A stretch of DNA of 64,000 nucleotides from Methanomassiliicoccaceae archaeon UBA72 (GTDB lineage Archaea; Thermoplasmatota; Thermoplasmata; Methanomassiliicoccales; Methanomethylophilaceae). The position numbers and the translations under genes are program-made. Every line of letters begins with the position of its first letter. Within the stretch, counting starts at the first letter, position 1. Below are positions 1-8,510 of the stretch, piece after piece. A model generated the notes under the pieces. It did not search any database, was not told where the DNA came from, and worked only from the letters and a program-made list of their open reading frames with translations. The stretch covers positions 61,975-125,974 of the forward strand of contig DAVO01000010.1 of the NCBI GenBank assembly GCA_002509405.1, given 5' to 3'.

Positions 1-513
1 TCATATCTTGACATGGCGGCGGAAAGGGCCGTCCTGGAATTCGAGCGGCGCGGAAGGTCTGCGGTGGCAGTGCCCCGAGACGGATATCTGGGAGTCAAAG
101 GCCTCCTGAAAGACCCCTCGGCATTCTTTTCCCATAAACATTCCGCGTATCTGTGCGGGATCGGCACCTTCGGAATGAACGGGTCGATTCTGACCGAGGA
201 GTACGGCCCAAGGATCAGGCTCGTGACCGTACTGACCGATGCCGTTCTCCCCGAGGGACGTGTGGCGGAAAAGCAGATATGCAACAGATGCGGACTCTGC
301 GTTAGGTCCTGTCCAGCGAGTGCCCTTTCCGGTTCGTTGTATCCGGAGGGAGGATTTGATGCCGAGGCCTGCATAAAGCGGCAGGCCGACCTGGCCTCGG
401 AGGGGATCTCGCCTTGCGGGATATGCATAAGCGTATGCCCGCAAGGGTACGACTCCGGCCGGCAGGGACCTGCGGGGACTCCTCTGGAGATTATCCGCAG
501 TTACAGACTCTGA
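1..513 (+). CDS. QueG-like 4Fe-4S protein, C-terminal part (5' end outside window)
   Basis: The reading frame is open from base 1, so the N-terminus lies outside the window and the visible 170 residues are the C-terminal part. Two cysteine clusters of ferredoxin type are visible: CNRCGLCVRSCP and, about 30 residues on, CGICISVCPQG, which would bind two [4Fe-4S] clusters. The stretch around GTFGMNGSILTEEYGPR, followed by a loop and then the cluster motifs, resembles the region before the clusters of epoxyqueuosine reductase (QueG) and related archaeal proteins of unknown substrate. The gene ends one base before the stop of the convergent gene at 514. The exact substrate cannot be told from this fragment. 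Confidence 0.7.
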   Translation, partial: SYLDMAAERAVLEFERRGRSAVAVPRDGYLGVKGLLKDPSAFFSHKHSAYLCGIGTFGMNGSILTEEYGPRIRLVTVLTDAVLPEGRVAEKQICNRCGLCVRSCPASALSGSLYPEGGFDAEACIKRQADLASEGISPCGICISVCPQGYDSGRQGPAGTPLEIIRSYRL

Positions 514-1896
514 TCAACTGATAAAGGCCGATCCCTTTTCCGTCGCCTTGTAACGCTGGTTCCTGCTGGTCGGTTTGTCGCATGTCCTCTCTATGAAACC
601 CCCCTCGATGGCGGGCTCCATGTAGTTGGACATGAAAGTCGGCCTGTGCTTGAACTCCAAGCGTTCCATCAGCTCCCTGGCGGAGACCTCTTCGTCTCCC
701 ACCGCGGCAAGCAGGCTGGATATACGGAAGTCCCTGGTCCTGGTCCCGCGGTCCTTTATCTCTGCCGCCGCTGAAACGGGACGTCCCTCGGGCACGACCT
801 CCGGTTCGGCTTCGATCTCCACTGCCCTGTGCCCATGCTCCGGCGCCCGGGGAGCCAGCGTGAACGTGACCGAAAAGTCGTCTTTCGACGCGTCTATGGT
901 GACACCGGGTATGCCTGTCCTTAGGCAGGCGGCGTTCATGTTCGGTATCCCAGTGCCCATCAGCCTCATCATGCCTGCCCTCGCGAAAATATCGGCGAGT
1001 CCCGGGTTAGCGAGCTTGGACCTGCCTTCGATCTCGAAGGGTATGTCCTTCTTGCTGAGGCCTCCAGCGTTGGATATTGTAATACGGTTCTTGTATACCC
1101 TGATCCTCACCGGGTCGCCCGAAGAGTAGTCTCTGTGTGCAACCGCGTTGATTATGGCTTCCTCGACCGCGTCCATCGGGTACTCCCCGTCCTGCAGGTA
1201 TTTGGATGAAAGGAGCTCCACCGCCCTGCGGGGCTGAAGGAACACCGGGCCGGACACCACTTCCATGTCGTCCATGAGCCCCGAGGCTGAGAACCTGCCG
1301 ATGCGGATGTCAGGCCCCACCATATACTGCGAGGGGTCGGAGTGGAACAATAGGACCGCAGAGCCCCTCAGCATGTCCTTCTGCATGAGGTTGAGGGATT
1401 GGAGCATCTTCGTGTCGTCAATCTTCTTGGAAACCTTCGCCATCGAACGGAAGGCGTCTAGAGCGTTCCTGTCGAGGTCCTTGACGTATGCTCCGGGCAT
1501 CAGCAGATCGAGCCTCGCCCTCCTGTCCTTCAGAAGGATGAACTTCTCAAGGTCTTCCCCTACGAGTTCGCGGTCCTCCTTCCCCACACGCCTATAATAC
1601 TGTCCCTCCAGACAGATCGGCTCAGGGCTGGGCCTTATGTCCATGACTATGCAGGCCTTGCCCTTGTTCTCAACGGGACGCACATGAGGGTGTATGTCCA
1701 GCTCCCTGGATATCTCATCGTATATGCTTCTGGCCTCGTCCAGTGCCTCCTCGGGGGAGAATGAGTCCGCATTGCCTATTATCAGACGCCCTCCGTACGA
1801 GTTGGCAAACGCGCACACAGTGCGAAGGTGCTTGGTCTTCCATTGTCTCTTCTGGTCCGAGGTTTGGTCCGCCATGTTCGGTGGACCGTAATGCAT
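514..1896 (-). CDS. AlbA_2 (Schlafen-like, divergent AAA) domain protein, putative transcriptional regulator
   Basis: A 460-residue protein with an N-terminal AlbA_2-type segment: VCAFANSYGGRLIIG at about residues 27-41, followed by a YYRRVG segment near residue 100. The middle region has EEAIINAVAHRDYSSGDPV and a glycine-rich stretch ending MRLMGTGIPNMN, matching the ATPase-like C-terminal module of this family (often misnamed RecG-like helicase). The last ~70 residues look like a winged helix (SSLLAAVGDEEVSARELMERL). Members are usually predicted DNA- or RNA-binding regulators; no target is evident here. A second ATG at 1875 is possible. An AT-rich stretch just upstream (about 1925-1970) could hold its promoter. 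Confidence 0.75.
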   Translation of the reverse strand: MHYGPPNMADQTSDQKRQWKTKHLRTVCAFANSYGGRLIIGNADSFSPEEALDEARSIYDEISRELDIHPHVRPVENKGKACIVMDIRPSPEPICLEGQYYRRVGKEDRELVGEDLEKFILLKDRRARLDLLMPGAYVKDLDRNALDAFRSMAKVSKKIDDTKMLQSLNLMQKDMLRGSAVLLFHSDPSQYMVGPDIRIGRFSASGLMDDMEVVSGPVFLQPRRAVELLSSKYLQDGEYPMDAVEEAIINAVAHRDYSSGDPVRIRVYKNRITISNAGGLSKKDIPFEIEGRSKLANPGLADIFARAGMMRLMGTGIPNMNAACLRTGIPGVTIDASKDDFSVTFTLAPRAPEHGHRAVEIEAEPEVVPEGRPVSAAAEIKDRGTRTRDFRISSLLAAVGDEEVSARELMERLEFKHRPTFMSNYMEPAIEGGFIERTCDKPTSRNQRYKATEKGSAFIS

Positions 1897-1963
1897 GATG
1901 ATTAATCTTTTCGAACAAGATTAATCTACACAATATATTTATAATATATATTAAATTATAAAA

Positions 1964-2620
1964 TCAATATTTTGTTGCAATAAAACAGACCCAATTCTTC
2001 TCGGGTACCGTTTTGAACTCGGCACTGAAGCCGTGAACGCCCATCGCCGAGATCATCTCCTCGTTCTTCACAAGCCTCATCCCGGTCCTTTTTGCATATT
2101 CTGCGTTCCTCTTTTCGAATGCCGGGTCGGGATACTGTTCGGAAACGACGACCAGTTTTCCGCCGGGAGAGAGTACGCGCCTGATCTCTCCAAGTGCTGC
2201 ATCGAGGTCTTTCCAGAAAAAATAAGTCTCAAAGGCGGACACCAGGTCGAAAGACCCGTTTGGGTAGGGCAGTTCTTCGACCGGAGACATATCTACTCTG
2301 CATCTGCCGCTCTCGATTCCCTGTGCGTTGGTCTCAGAGGTAAGCTTGACGGCCTCGTCGGAGGGGTCGGCGCCGTTGAGGTGCGCCTTCGGATACTTCT
2401 TTCCCAGCATGAGAAGCTGCATGCCGCCTCCGCACCCCACGTCGAGGATGTTCCTGGGACTTATATCGGAAGGGAGCAGGGACAGCGCCCACTCGCTGAG
2501 TTCTCGGTGATGCTCGTTCATGGATACGAGGGATTCCCGTCCCTCATCACCTTTCGGATCGCAGAATCGAAAGAAGTCTGCCGGTCTCTGTTCCATGCGG
2601 CCCCATGGGTCCGCAACCAT
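1964..2620 (-). CDS. class I SAM-dependent methyltransferase
   Basis: A 218-residue protein with the Rossmann-fold methyltransferase signature: ILDVGCGGGMQLLMLG at about residues 58-73 (motif I, SAM binding), the acidic GADPSDEAVKL strand end, and FDLVSAFETYFFWKDL followed by LSPGGKLVVV (motifs of the methyltransferase-11 group). The substrate is not indicated. It is preceded by an apparently separate small ferredoxin gene on the opposite strand, so it is probably a single-gene transcript. The N-terminal DPWGRMEQRPADFF segment is typical of archaeal small-molecule methyltransferases. Confidence 0.8.
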   Translation of the reverse strand: MVADPWGRMEQRPADFFRFCDPKGDEGRESLVSMNEHHRELSEWALSLLPSDISPRNILDVGCGGGMQLLMLGKKYPKAHLNGADPSDEAVKLTSETNAQGIESGRCRVDMSPVEELPYPNGSFDLVSAFETYFFWKDLDAALGEIRRVLSPGGKLVVVSEQYPDPAFEKRNAEYAKRTGMRLVKNEEMISAMGVHGFSAEFKTVPEKNWVCFIATKY

Positions 2621-2724
2621 ATATCGTTTTCATGGAAACGCTCCTTATACGGGCAGTCTGGTTTCCCTTTTGAAACAGTCACGGATTTAAATGAGTTCGT
2701 TTATCAGGTGGCGAGGTTATCAAG

Positions 2725-2889
2725 ATGGTATCCATAATAGAAGCAGAGTGTGTCGCCTGCGGCGCGTGCGCGGACGCATGCCCCCAGTCGGCGATTTCCG
2801 TCGACGACGTGGCCGTCATCGACGCAGACAAATGCGTTGATTGCGGAGCATGCATCGACGAGTGCCCCAGCTCGGCGATCTCCGAGTGA
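2725..2889 (+). CDS. 2[4Fe-4S] ferredoxin
   Basis: A 54-residue protein consisting almost wholly of two classic cluster motifs: CVACGACADACP near residues 9-20 and CVDCGACIDECP near residues 37-48, each CxxCxxCxxxCP. This is a clostridial-type dicluster ferredoxin, a low-potential electron carrier in the cytoplasm. The start ATG follows GGTTATCAAG; an AT-rich TTTAAAT about 40 bases upstream could be the TATA box. It stands alone between two minus-strand genes. Which redox enzyme it serves cannot be told; RamA and heterodisulfide reductase are typical partners in methylotrophic methanogens. Confidence 0.9.
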   Translation: MVSIIEAECVACGACADACPQSAISVDDVAVIDADKCVDCGACIDECPSSAISE

Positions 2890-2954
2890 GCGCATAAAAA
2901 ACCATTTAATTTTTTTAAAATAAAGAGACGGAGGGTCGCCCCTCCTGTTTCTGT

Positions 2955-5654
2955 TTATTCTGCCCTTGTTCCCCTGTGCATCCACTTGGGACCTACCCAG
3001 TTCCATCTGCCGAGAATGTGCATGACAGCAGGGACGATGTAGGTGCGCACCAGAAGAGCATCCACCATGATGGCGAAGCACAGGGCGAATCCGAACTCCT
3101 GCATCATGGGCATCGAGGACAGCATCAGCGTTCCGAACGCACCTCCCATGATCAGACCGCAGATCGTTATGACGGAACCGGTGTGCGTGACCGCCTCGTA
3201 TATGGCCTTGTCGTTGTCCATCCCCAGATGCATGACGTTCTCCTTGATGCGGGTGGTGAGCAGAATATCATAATCCATTCCGAGGCCCAGGCATATCACG
3301 AATAATATTATCGGTATGAGCCAGACCACTCCTATGCCCAGCATGTTGCTGAATACGAGGTGGGTTAGGGCCAAGGTCCAGACGATGCTCATAACCACCG
3401 TCAGAACCGAACGTATGGGTATGAGATAGGACTTCATGACGAATAAAAGCAGGAGGATTATCAATATGACGACTACCAGCTCGATATAGCTGAACTCCTC
3501 GCCGACCGAGTTTGAAAGGTCGTACGTGACCGCGGGCGAGCCTGTCACCCACGAGCTCACAGCCTCGGGATTGTCCGCCTTGAAGGTGTCGACTATCCCG
3601 CCTATTGTGGCGATGGTACCCATGGACTCGTTGGACGTTGCGGAAGATATCGTTACGGCCGTGACCTTTGCGAACGTCAGCTGGCCTCCGGTGCCGGCGA
3701 CGATGTCTCCTCCCAGAGCTCCCCCCATGTAGTTGATCATCGCATCCATAACCGGTGCGGTGTACGGAGATTCCATTGCCGCCAGTGTCAACAGGGGCAT
3801 CACGGAGTGGGCGTCGATGTAGCTGTCGATCGCCTCCATGGACCCGGACGACATCATGGTGCGCATGCTCTCAAGCAATATTATGTCCATACCCATGCCC
3901 TTGAGCGCGGCAGTGGCGTATGGCGAGGCCTCTGTAGGCATGTATGCTAGAGCTATCCCTGCCGCTCCGTGGGCGAGCAGCGCCTCCCTTATCTCATCGG
4001 GATAAGATGAGAAAACATCGGTCAGGGCAGCGTACTCTCCCGACGCCAGCGCCGCCTCCAGGATGCTGTCGTCCTCCAAGGAGGCATCATACCATTTCGC
4101 TACGCTTGTGGAGACCCTAATGTTATCTATTTCTCCTATCTGGTTTGTCAGACCGACCACTTTGCCGTAACTGCCGTTATCGTTCCAGGTCAGAATCGGT
4201 ACGGACTGGGCACCGCTTGTTTCGTACGAAAGCGTCGCAACGGCATTGCTGTCGTCGAACTCGATGACAACATAATTGGGCATGAGGAAGCCCCCGCCGA
4301 CGTATCCCTCGATCTCCTTGAGTCCATCATAGGACTCGCCTGTGCTCAGAGTGCTGGTGAAGTCGTAAGATGTCTCGGCTGTGGTAGCTACGTATGCCGC
4401 GGGGACGGTGACCAATATTGCCGCAGCGACTATCGTCTTCGCATGCTTCTGTGAGAACCTTGCCGACTTGCGGAAATAGCTTGCTCCGAACCTGGATACT
4501 TTGCCATACCATCCGTTCATCGCCTTGCTGCCCTCGCGGAAGGTCTCCGCCTTGGAAGGCCAGAACATCCTGTCCCCTACAAGGGAGAGCATGGACGTTA
4601 TCAGTGTGAGTGCCGCGATCAACGCTATCAGTATCCCTACCGCGAGAACGATCCCCATTGTGCTGACCATCGGCACAGAGCATAGGGAGAGAGCCCCGAA
4701 TCCAATGATGACAGATGCTCCGGATGTGGTGATAGACTCTCCTGCCCATACGACAGAATTGTGAAGAGACTCCTCATGGGATTTCCCGTAACGGCGCTCC
4801 TCGCGGTACCTGGCTAATATGAAGATGCAGTAATCGCATCCCGCACCCATCATCGTGACGAGTATCAGCATCTCTGTGATGAAGTAGATGCTCATAAACT
4901 GTCCCAACGCGAACACCAGCGAGAGGGTTATCCCGAATGCGAAACCTATGGTCATAGGCGGAGTGGCTGCGGAGATTATTGACCTGAAGAACAGGCCGAC
5001 CAGAACGAGGATGAGCAGTATGGTGAACGGGTCGATCTTCGAGAGGTCTTCCATCGTCGCGACCTCCGCGTCGTATCCGATTGCGGCGGTTCCGGTGACG
5101 AAGGTGGTGATGGAGACCACCTGGCCATCGGCCAGCTTGTCCGACTTGAATTCGGACAACGCGGCGGACACATAGTTCCTGAGTTCCGGCGTGTCATCGT
5201 ATATGTCGGTGAACTCCGGCGAATATATCACGAACAGCATCGCCAAGGAATTACTGGACTCGCTTTCGCTCACACCGCTGTATACGAAGTTGACGACCTT
5301 CGGGCCGCCTTCCGGGTCCGTGAACCCCGCCAGCCTCGCCGGGTCGTTTAGATATGACTCGGAAAACTCCTGGAAATAGTTCCCGGCCAGACTTCTGTCG
5401 GCTGAGGTCTCCAGGACCAGTATCGGGCTGGCCGACATGGACACTTCTGACTGGTAGAAATAATCCTCGATGATGCCCAGCCCTTGCATGGACTCGGAAT
5501 CGTCAAGGGCAACCTCGGAAGTGTCATATTTCAGAACCCCTCCCGCACCGATAGCGAACGGCGCGGCGCAAAGCAGTATAACGGCCCAAGCCAAGATTAT
5601 CTGCTTGGGGTACTTTATAATGCTTCTAGCCAACCTATCAAAAAATTTTGCCAT
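2955..5654 (-). CDS. MMPL-family RND exporter
   Basis: An 899-residue membrane protein built as two similar halves, each with one N-terminal membrane helix, a large external domain and a cluster of five helices. The first helix is at about residues 14-37; helix clusters lie near 205-360 and 730-880. Charged motifs inside the helix bundles, GAGCDYCIFILARYREE and GLGMDYDILLTTRIKE, match the GxxxDY pattern of MMPL/hydrophobe-exporter-3 proteins, where the Asp carries protons. It probably exports lipids or hydrophobic compounds. It stands alone with no linked membrane-fusion gene, as expected for a cell without an outer membrane. Confidence 0.88.
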   Translation of the reverse strand: MAKFFDRLARSIIKYPKQIILAWAVILLCAAPFAIGAGGVLKYDTSEVALDDSESMQGLGIIEDYFYQSEVSMSASPILVLETSADRSLAGNYFQEFSESYLNDPARLAGFTDPEGGPKVVNFVYSGVSESESSNSLAMLFVIYSPEFTDIYDDTPELRNYVSAALSEFKSDKLADGQVVSITTFVTGTAAIGYDAEVATMEDLSKIDPFTILLILVLVGLFFRSIISAATPPMTIGFAFGITLSLVFALGQFMSIYFITEMLILVTMMGAGCDYCIFILARYREERRYGKSHEESLHNSVVWAGESITTSGASVIIGFGALSLCSVPMVSTMGIVLAVGILIALIAALTLITSMLSLVGDRMFWPSKAETFREGSKAMNGWYGKVSRFGASYFRKSARFSQKHAKTIVAAAILVTVPAAYVATTAETSYDFTSTLSTGESYDGLKEIEGYVGGGFLMPNYVVIEFDDSNAVATLSYETSGAQSVPILTWNDNGSYGKVVGLTNQIGEIDNIRVSTSVAKWYDASLEDDSILEAALASGEYAALTDVFSSYPDEIREALLAHGAAGIALAYMPTEASPYATAALKGMGMDIILLESMRTMMSSGSMEAIDSYIDAHSVMPLLTLAAMESPYTAPVMDAMINYMGGALGGDIVAGTGGQLTFAKVTAVTISSATSNESMGTIATIGGIVDTFKADNPEAVSSWVTGSPAVTYDLSNSVGEEFSYIELVVVILIILLLLFVMKSYLIPIRSVLTVVMSIVWTLALTHLVFSNMLGIGVVWLIPIILFVICLGLGMDYDILLTTRIKENVMHLGMDNDKAIYEAVTHTGSVITICGLIMGGAFGTLMLSSMPMMQEFGFALCFAIMVDALLVRTYIVPAVMHILGRWNWVGPKWMHRGTRAE

Positions 5655-5749
5655 CGGATACCTCGACTACAGACCCTTTTATTAACATTGCTTTATTATG
5701 TAATTGTTTATCCGAAGCATCTTAGCGCCGCTCCCTACTTATCGAACAC

Positions 5750-5758
5750 TATATATAG
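5750..5758 (+). promoter_or_regulatory. TATA box for the surface-protein gene
   Basis: TATATATAG is a strong archaeal TATA element about 100 bases before the start at 5854, predicting transcription from about 5780 and a leader of roughly 75 bases. Confidence 0.55.
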
Positions 5759-5797
5759 CAGATGAAAATGGTAAAAATTAGTGATGTTTGTGAACCG

Positions 5798-5818
5798 TCA
5801 ATGACATCAAGTCATTGA
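5798..5818 (+). promoter_or_regulatory. stem-loop in the 5' leader of the surface-protein gene
   Basis: TCAATGAC and GTCATTGA are a perfect 8-bp inverted repeat separated by ATCAA. Outside it, CCGTC and GACGG can extend the stem after a small internal loop. It sits between the predicted transcription start and the ribosome-binding site of the gene at 5854, so it would be part of the mRNA leader. Role unknown. Confidence 0.5.
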
Positions 5819-5853
5819 AACCCGGACGGTGCACAACGATTTCGGAGAGATTG

Positions 5854-7368
5854 ATGAGTAGATATAATGTAGCAAGATCTGCGGTCTTGGCGGTCGCCGT
5901 ACTTTCGGCGATCTGCTTCGTTGCTCTTTTCGAATATCCCGAAGATGCATACGCCACGGCCACAGACGACATCACCTTCGACATGAACGGCGGATCGATT
6001 AACGGTCAGAGCTCTTTCGTGAAGACCGTGAGCGAGCTGAACACGACCGGCCTCCCGGATGCGTCGGGTTCCACAATCCCTTCCGGAAAGAATGCGTTCG
6101 TCACGTGGAGCGAAAGCCCGACCGCATACTCGAAGTTGTACAATCCGGGGGACCCCGCACCTCCTAACGTGACCACATTATACGCAGTGTGGGGCAATTA
6201 CACCCCGACGTCAGGAAACGTAAATGTGACGGGTACGGGATGTTATATCATAAACGGGGCAACGAACCTTTCTGTTTCGGTCTCCGCATCGAGCGCCCCG
6301 CTGCTTGTCCTCAACGATTCGACCCTTAGCGGTCTGACTCCGAAAAACTCCACCAACATCACGATCTTGTTGCAGAACGAAAATCGGATAGATGGTATGA
6401 ACATCCAAGGGTCCAATCAGACAATACGCTTATCCTCCGCAAGTACAGGGAACGTCAACATCGTTTCCAGCTCCATTTGGGGCGTCAGCAGTTTTATTGT
6501 CGACGGCGGAAATCTGCAAATAGATCGGATTTCCACCGGCGGATCCGTTATCCTTAACGGCGGCACCATAAGTACCGGTGGAATAGTCCAAGGGTCTTCT
6601 GTGACAATAAACAATGGAGCGGTTCTGAGCTGCAATAACATCTATACCGCCGGTGCACTGATAATCAACGGGACGGTATCTTCCCAAGGAATGGTACAGG
6701 GAGGTTCCATCACAATCAACGAAAGCACGGTTCTGAACTGTAAAGAAATCTATACCGCCGGTGCACTGATAATCAACGGGACGGTATCTTCCGAAGAAAA
6801 AACACAGGGAGGCTCCATCACAGTGAACGGGACCCTAGGGGCCGAGTCCATATACGCCGGAGGTGAAATTTCCATTAACGGCAACGTTGCGGTCACCGGA
6901 AATATCCAAGGCTCGTCCATAACTGTGGAGGGCGGAACTGTCGTGGCTGCGTCTACATGGCCTGCCCCCATAATAACAGGCAGCGCAGTGGTCGTGGTAG
7001 GCGACGAGGATATCGTCGAGACCGGATGGAAATATATTGAAATCGTTCCGGGCTTTGACACGTACGGAATAACCAGCATGAGTGTTACATTCCAGCTTGC
7101 TGTGGGTTCCGAGGTGCAGGAAACGACCCTTTTGTTGCCCGAATTCACTGACAGGATTAACCTGGACCCAAGTTCATACTTATCATCGGACCAGATCGAG
7201 ATCCGGTATTTCCTGAACGGTGTGGAATATATTTCTGTCGGTACCGCTGTTTCAGTTTCTGCTCCTGCCCCGGGACATTACACGGTCAGCATATCGGGGG
7301 GCATTCCGGCCAATATGCAGTATACCGAAATACTGTGTTCGGGAGTCGAACTGAAGGCTTCGAACTGA
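5854..7368 (+). CDS. secreted repeat-containing surface (adhesin-like) protein
   Basis: I chose the ATG at 5854 (MSRYNVARS) because GGAGAG lies just upstream; an earlier in-frame start at 5815 would run through the leader stem-loop. The 504-residue product has a signal or anchor helix (about residues 8-27, ending near EDAYA), then an InlB/flg_new-type repeat module (ITFDMNGG ... TLYAVWG, about residues 34-102), then a long region of short beta-strand repeats (GGSITIN, GALIINGTVSS, IQGSSITV) suggesting a right-handed beta-helix. Such proteins are common on gut Methanomassiliicoccales and are thought to face the host or other microbes. No C-terminal anchor is visible, so the N-terminal helix may hold it in the membrane. 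Confidence 0.75.
   Translation: MSRYNVARSAVLAVAVLSAICFVALFEYPEDAYATATDDITFDMNGGSINGQSSFVKTVSELNTTGLPDASGSTIPSGKNAFVTWSESPTAYSKLYNPGDPAPPNVTTLYAVWGNYTPTSGNVNVTGTGCYIINGATNLSVSVSASSAPLLVLNDSTLSGLTPKNSTNITILLQNENRIDGMNIQGSNQTIRLSSASTGNVNIVSSSIWGVSSFIVDGGNLQIDRISTGGSVILNGGTISTGGIVQGSSVTINNGAVLSCNNIYTAGALIINGTVSSQGMVQGGSITINESTVLNCKEIYTAGALIINGTVSSEEKTQGGSITVNGTLGAESIYAGGEISINGNVAVTGNIQGSSITVEGGTVVAASTWPAPIITGSAVVVVGDEDIVETGWKYIEIVPGFDTYGITSMSVTFQLAVGSEVQETTLLLPEFTDRINLDPSSYLSSDQIEIRYFLNGVEYISVGTAVSVSAPAPGHYTVSISGGIPANMQYTEILCSGVELKASN
6640..6792 (+). repeat. 108-bp-period direct repeat inside the surface-protein gene
   Basis: A 45-base stretch at 6640-6684 recurs identically at 6748-6792 (period 108 bases, 36 residues), encoding IYTAGALIINGTVSS twice. 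The identity at third codon positions implies a recent duplication or gene conversion. Confidence 0.85.
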
Positions 7369-7552
7369 AGTGATTGGACGATTTTATCCGGAGCCTGTTT
7401 GTGCTATCTGTACAGACGAACGCTCACGCCGCATCAGCGCAGGATTGATGATGATTCGCATGTGCAAGTTGTCCGACATAGAGATTATGGTAGGGACCTT
7501 CACTTTCAATAAGGAAAGGAGCCGAGGTGCGCCTCCGTCTTTTTATACGGTT

Positions 7553-8149
7553 TTAAAGTCCCTCTGACCCCGGCGTAACGGTTATGGTGATGGTGTAAGT
7601 TAGCCCTTCGGGCCTGTCGCTCAGACCTCCGACGGCCGTGAAGGTTGCATACAATTCTATGTCGTATTCTACTCCGTCCTCATCTACTGAAGCCGTATCA
7701 AAGGGATGCCCGCTGGCGGCTCCGTACTCCCTGAGCTCATGAGTGATCGTCATTCCGAAAGGATTCTCTGTCTCAACGCCATTCACGCTGAAATCGACAT
7801 CGTATGAGATGTTCAGGGAGGTGATGTAGTCGGACCTCAAAAACAATGTGGCCCCTCCGATTTTTACATTTTCTGCATTAAACAGGAAGTATGCGTTGCC
7901 CTCTAGACTGTAGAAAAACATTAGTTGCATACCGTTGCTGAATCCCGCTCCCGTGAGAAGGTCTCCTTCTTCATCGAGCAGCTTGGCCTCGAGCCCGTCG
8001 AAGCCGATAACGTTCGCTGTGTTCTTGGCCATGCTCGCTTCGGGTGCGGAATATGCAAGCCCGCCCAGGGCCAATAAGGAAATCAACAACGCTACGACAA
8101 CTACCAGGATCGCCTTGTAATTCATTCCGTTATTGTTTGAATTGTACAT
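7553..8149 (-). CDS. membrane-anchored hypothetical protein
   Basis: Start taken at the ATG at 8149 because GGGGGTC precedes it; the frame stays open further upstream but that part is basic, low in coding character and lacks a ribosome site. The 198-residue product begins MYNSNNNGMNYK, followed by one hydrophobic helix (AILVVVVALLISLLALGGLAY, about residues 13-33), then a soluble beta-rich domain of roughly 160 residues with no cysteine motif. It is probably exported and held by the N-terminal helix, or released after cleavage near YSAPEA. I do not recognise the family. It lies tail to tail with the surface protein at 5854, which suggests another envelope protein. Confidence 0.6.
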   Translation of the reverse strand: MYNSNNNGMNYKAILVVVVALLISLLALGGLAYSAPEASMAKNTANVIGFDGLEAKLLDEEGDLLTGAGFSNGMQLMFFYSLEGNAYFLFNAENVKIGGATLFLRSDYITSLNISYDVDFSVNGVETENPFGMTITHELREYGAASGHPFDTASVDEDGVEYDIELYATFTAVGGLSDRPEGLTYTITITVTPGSEGL

Positions 8150-8510
8150 TTGACCCCCAGAATTAAACAACCTTCGGCGTAACATAGAAAAGAATGGCCA
8201 TAAGGCCTTCCTTGTCGTCGTCCCCATCATGGTCCTTCGATCTATACAAACCGCGTCTACGAACGATAGTATATTAACGTTATCTTTTTTGCATCGGTGT
8301 TCAAAAACCAGGAGAACGACACGGAGCGCCCGTGCCCGTGGTTCCGATGATTCCGACCATCGTTTCTTTTGGCGTTTAAAACGCATACTCCGGCTTGTGT
8401 CCGGGGGACTATTCTGTCTCTAAACCGGCCGTTATCGCTCCCGATTTACTTAACCGTCTATTGCCATCGGAAAATACTTTATCGTCAGTCAATATAAGCA
8501 GCTGATTACA
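8150..8510. other. divergent intergenic region (361 bp)
   Basis: No supported gene. It contains a TATA-like AGTATATTAACG around 8268-8279 that could serve the minus-strand gene at 8149, and AAAATACTTTATCG around 8469-8482 that could serve the dehydrogenase at 8511. Confidence 0.4.
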
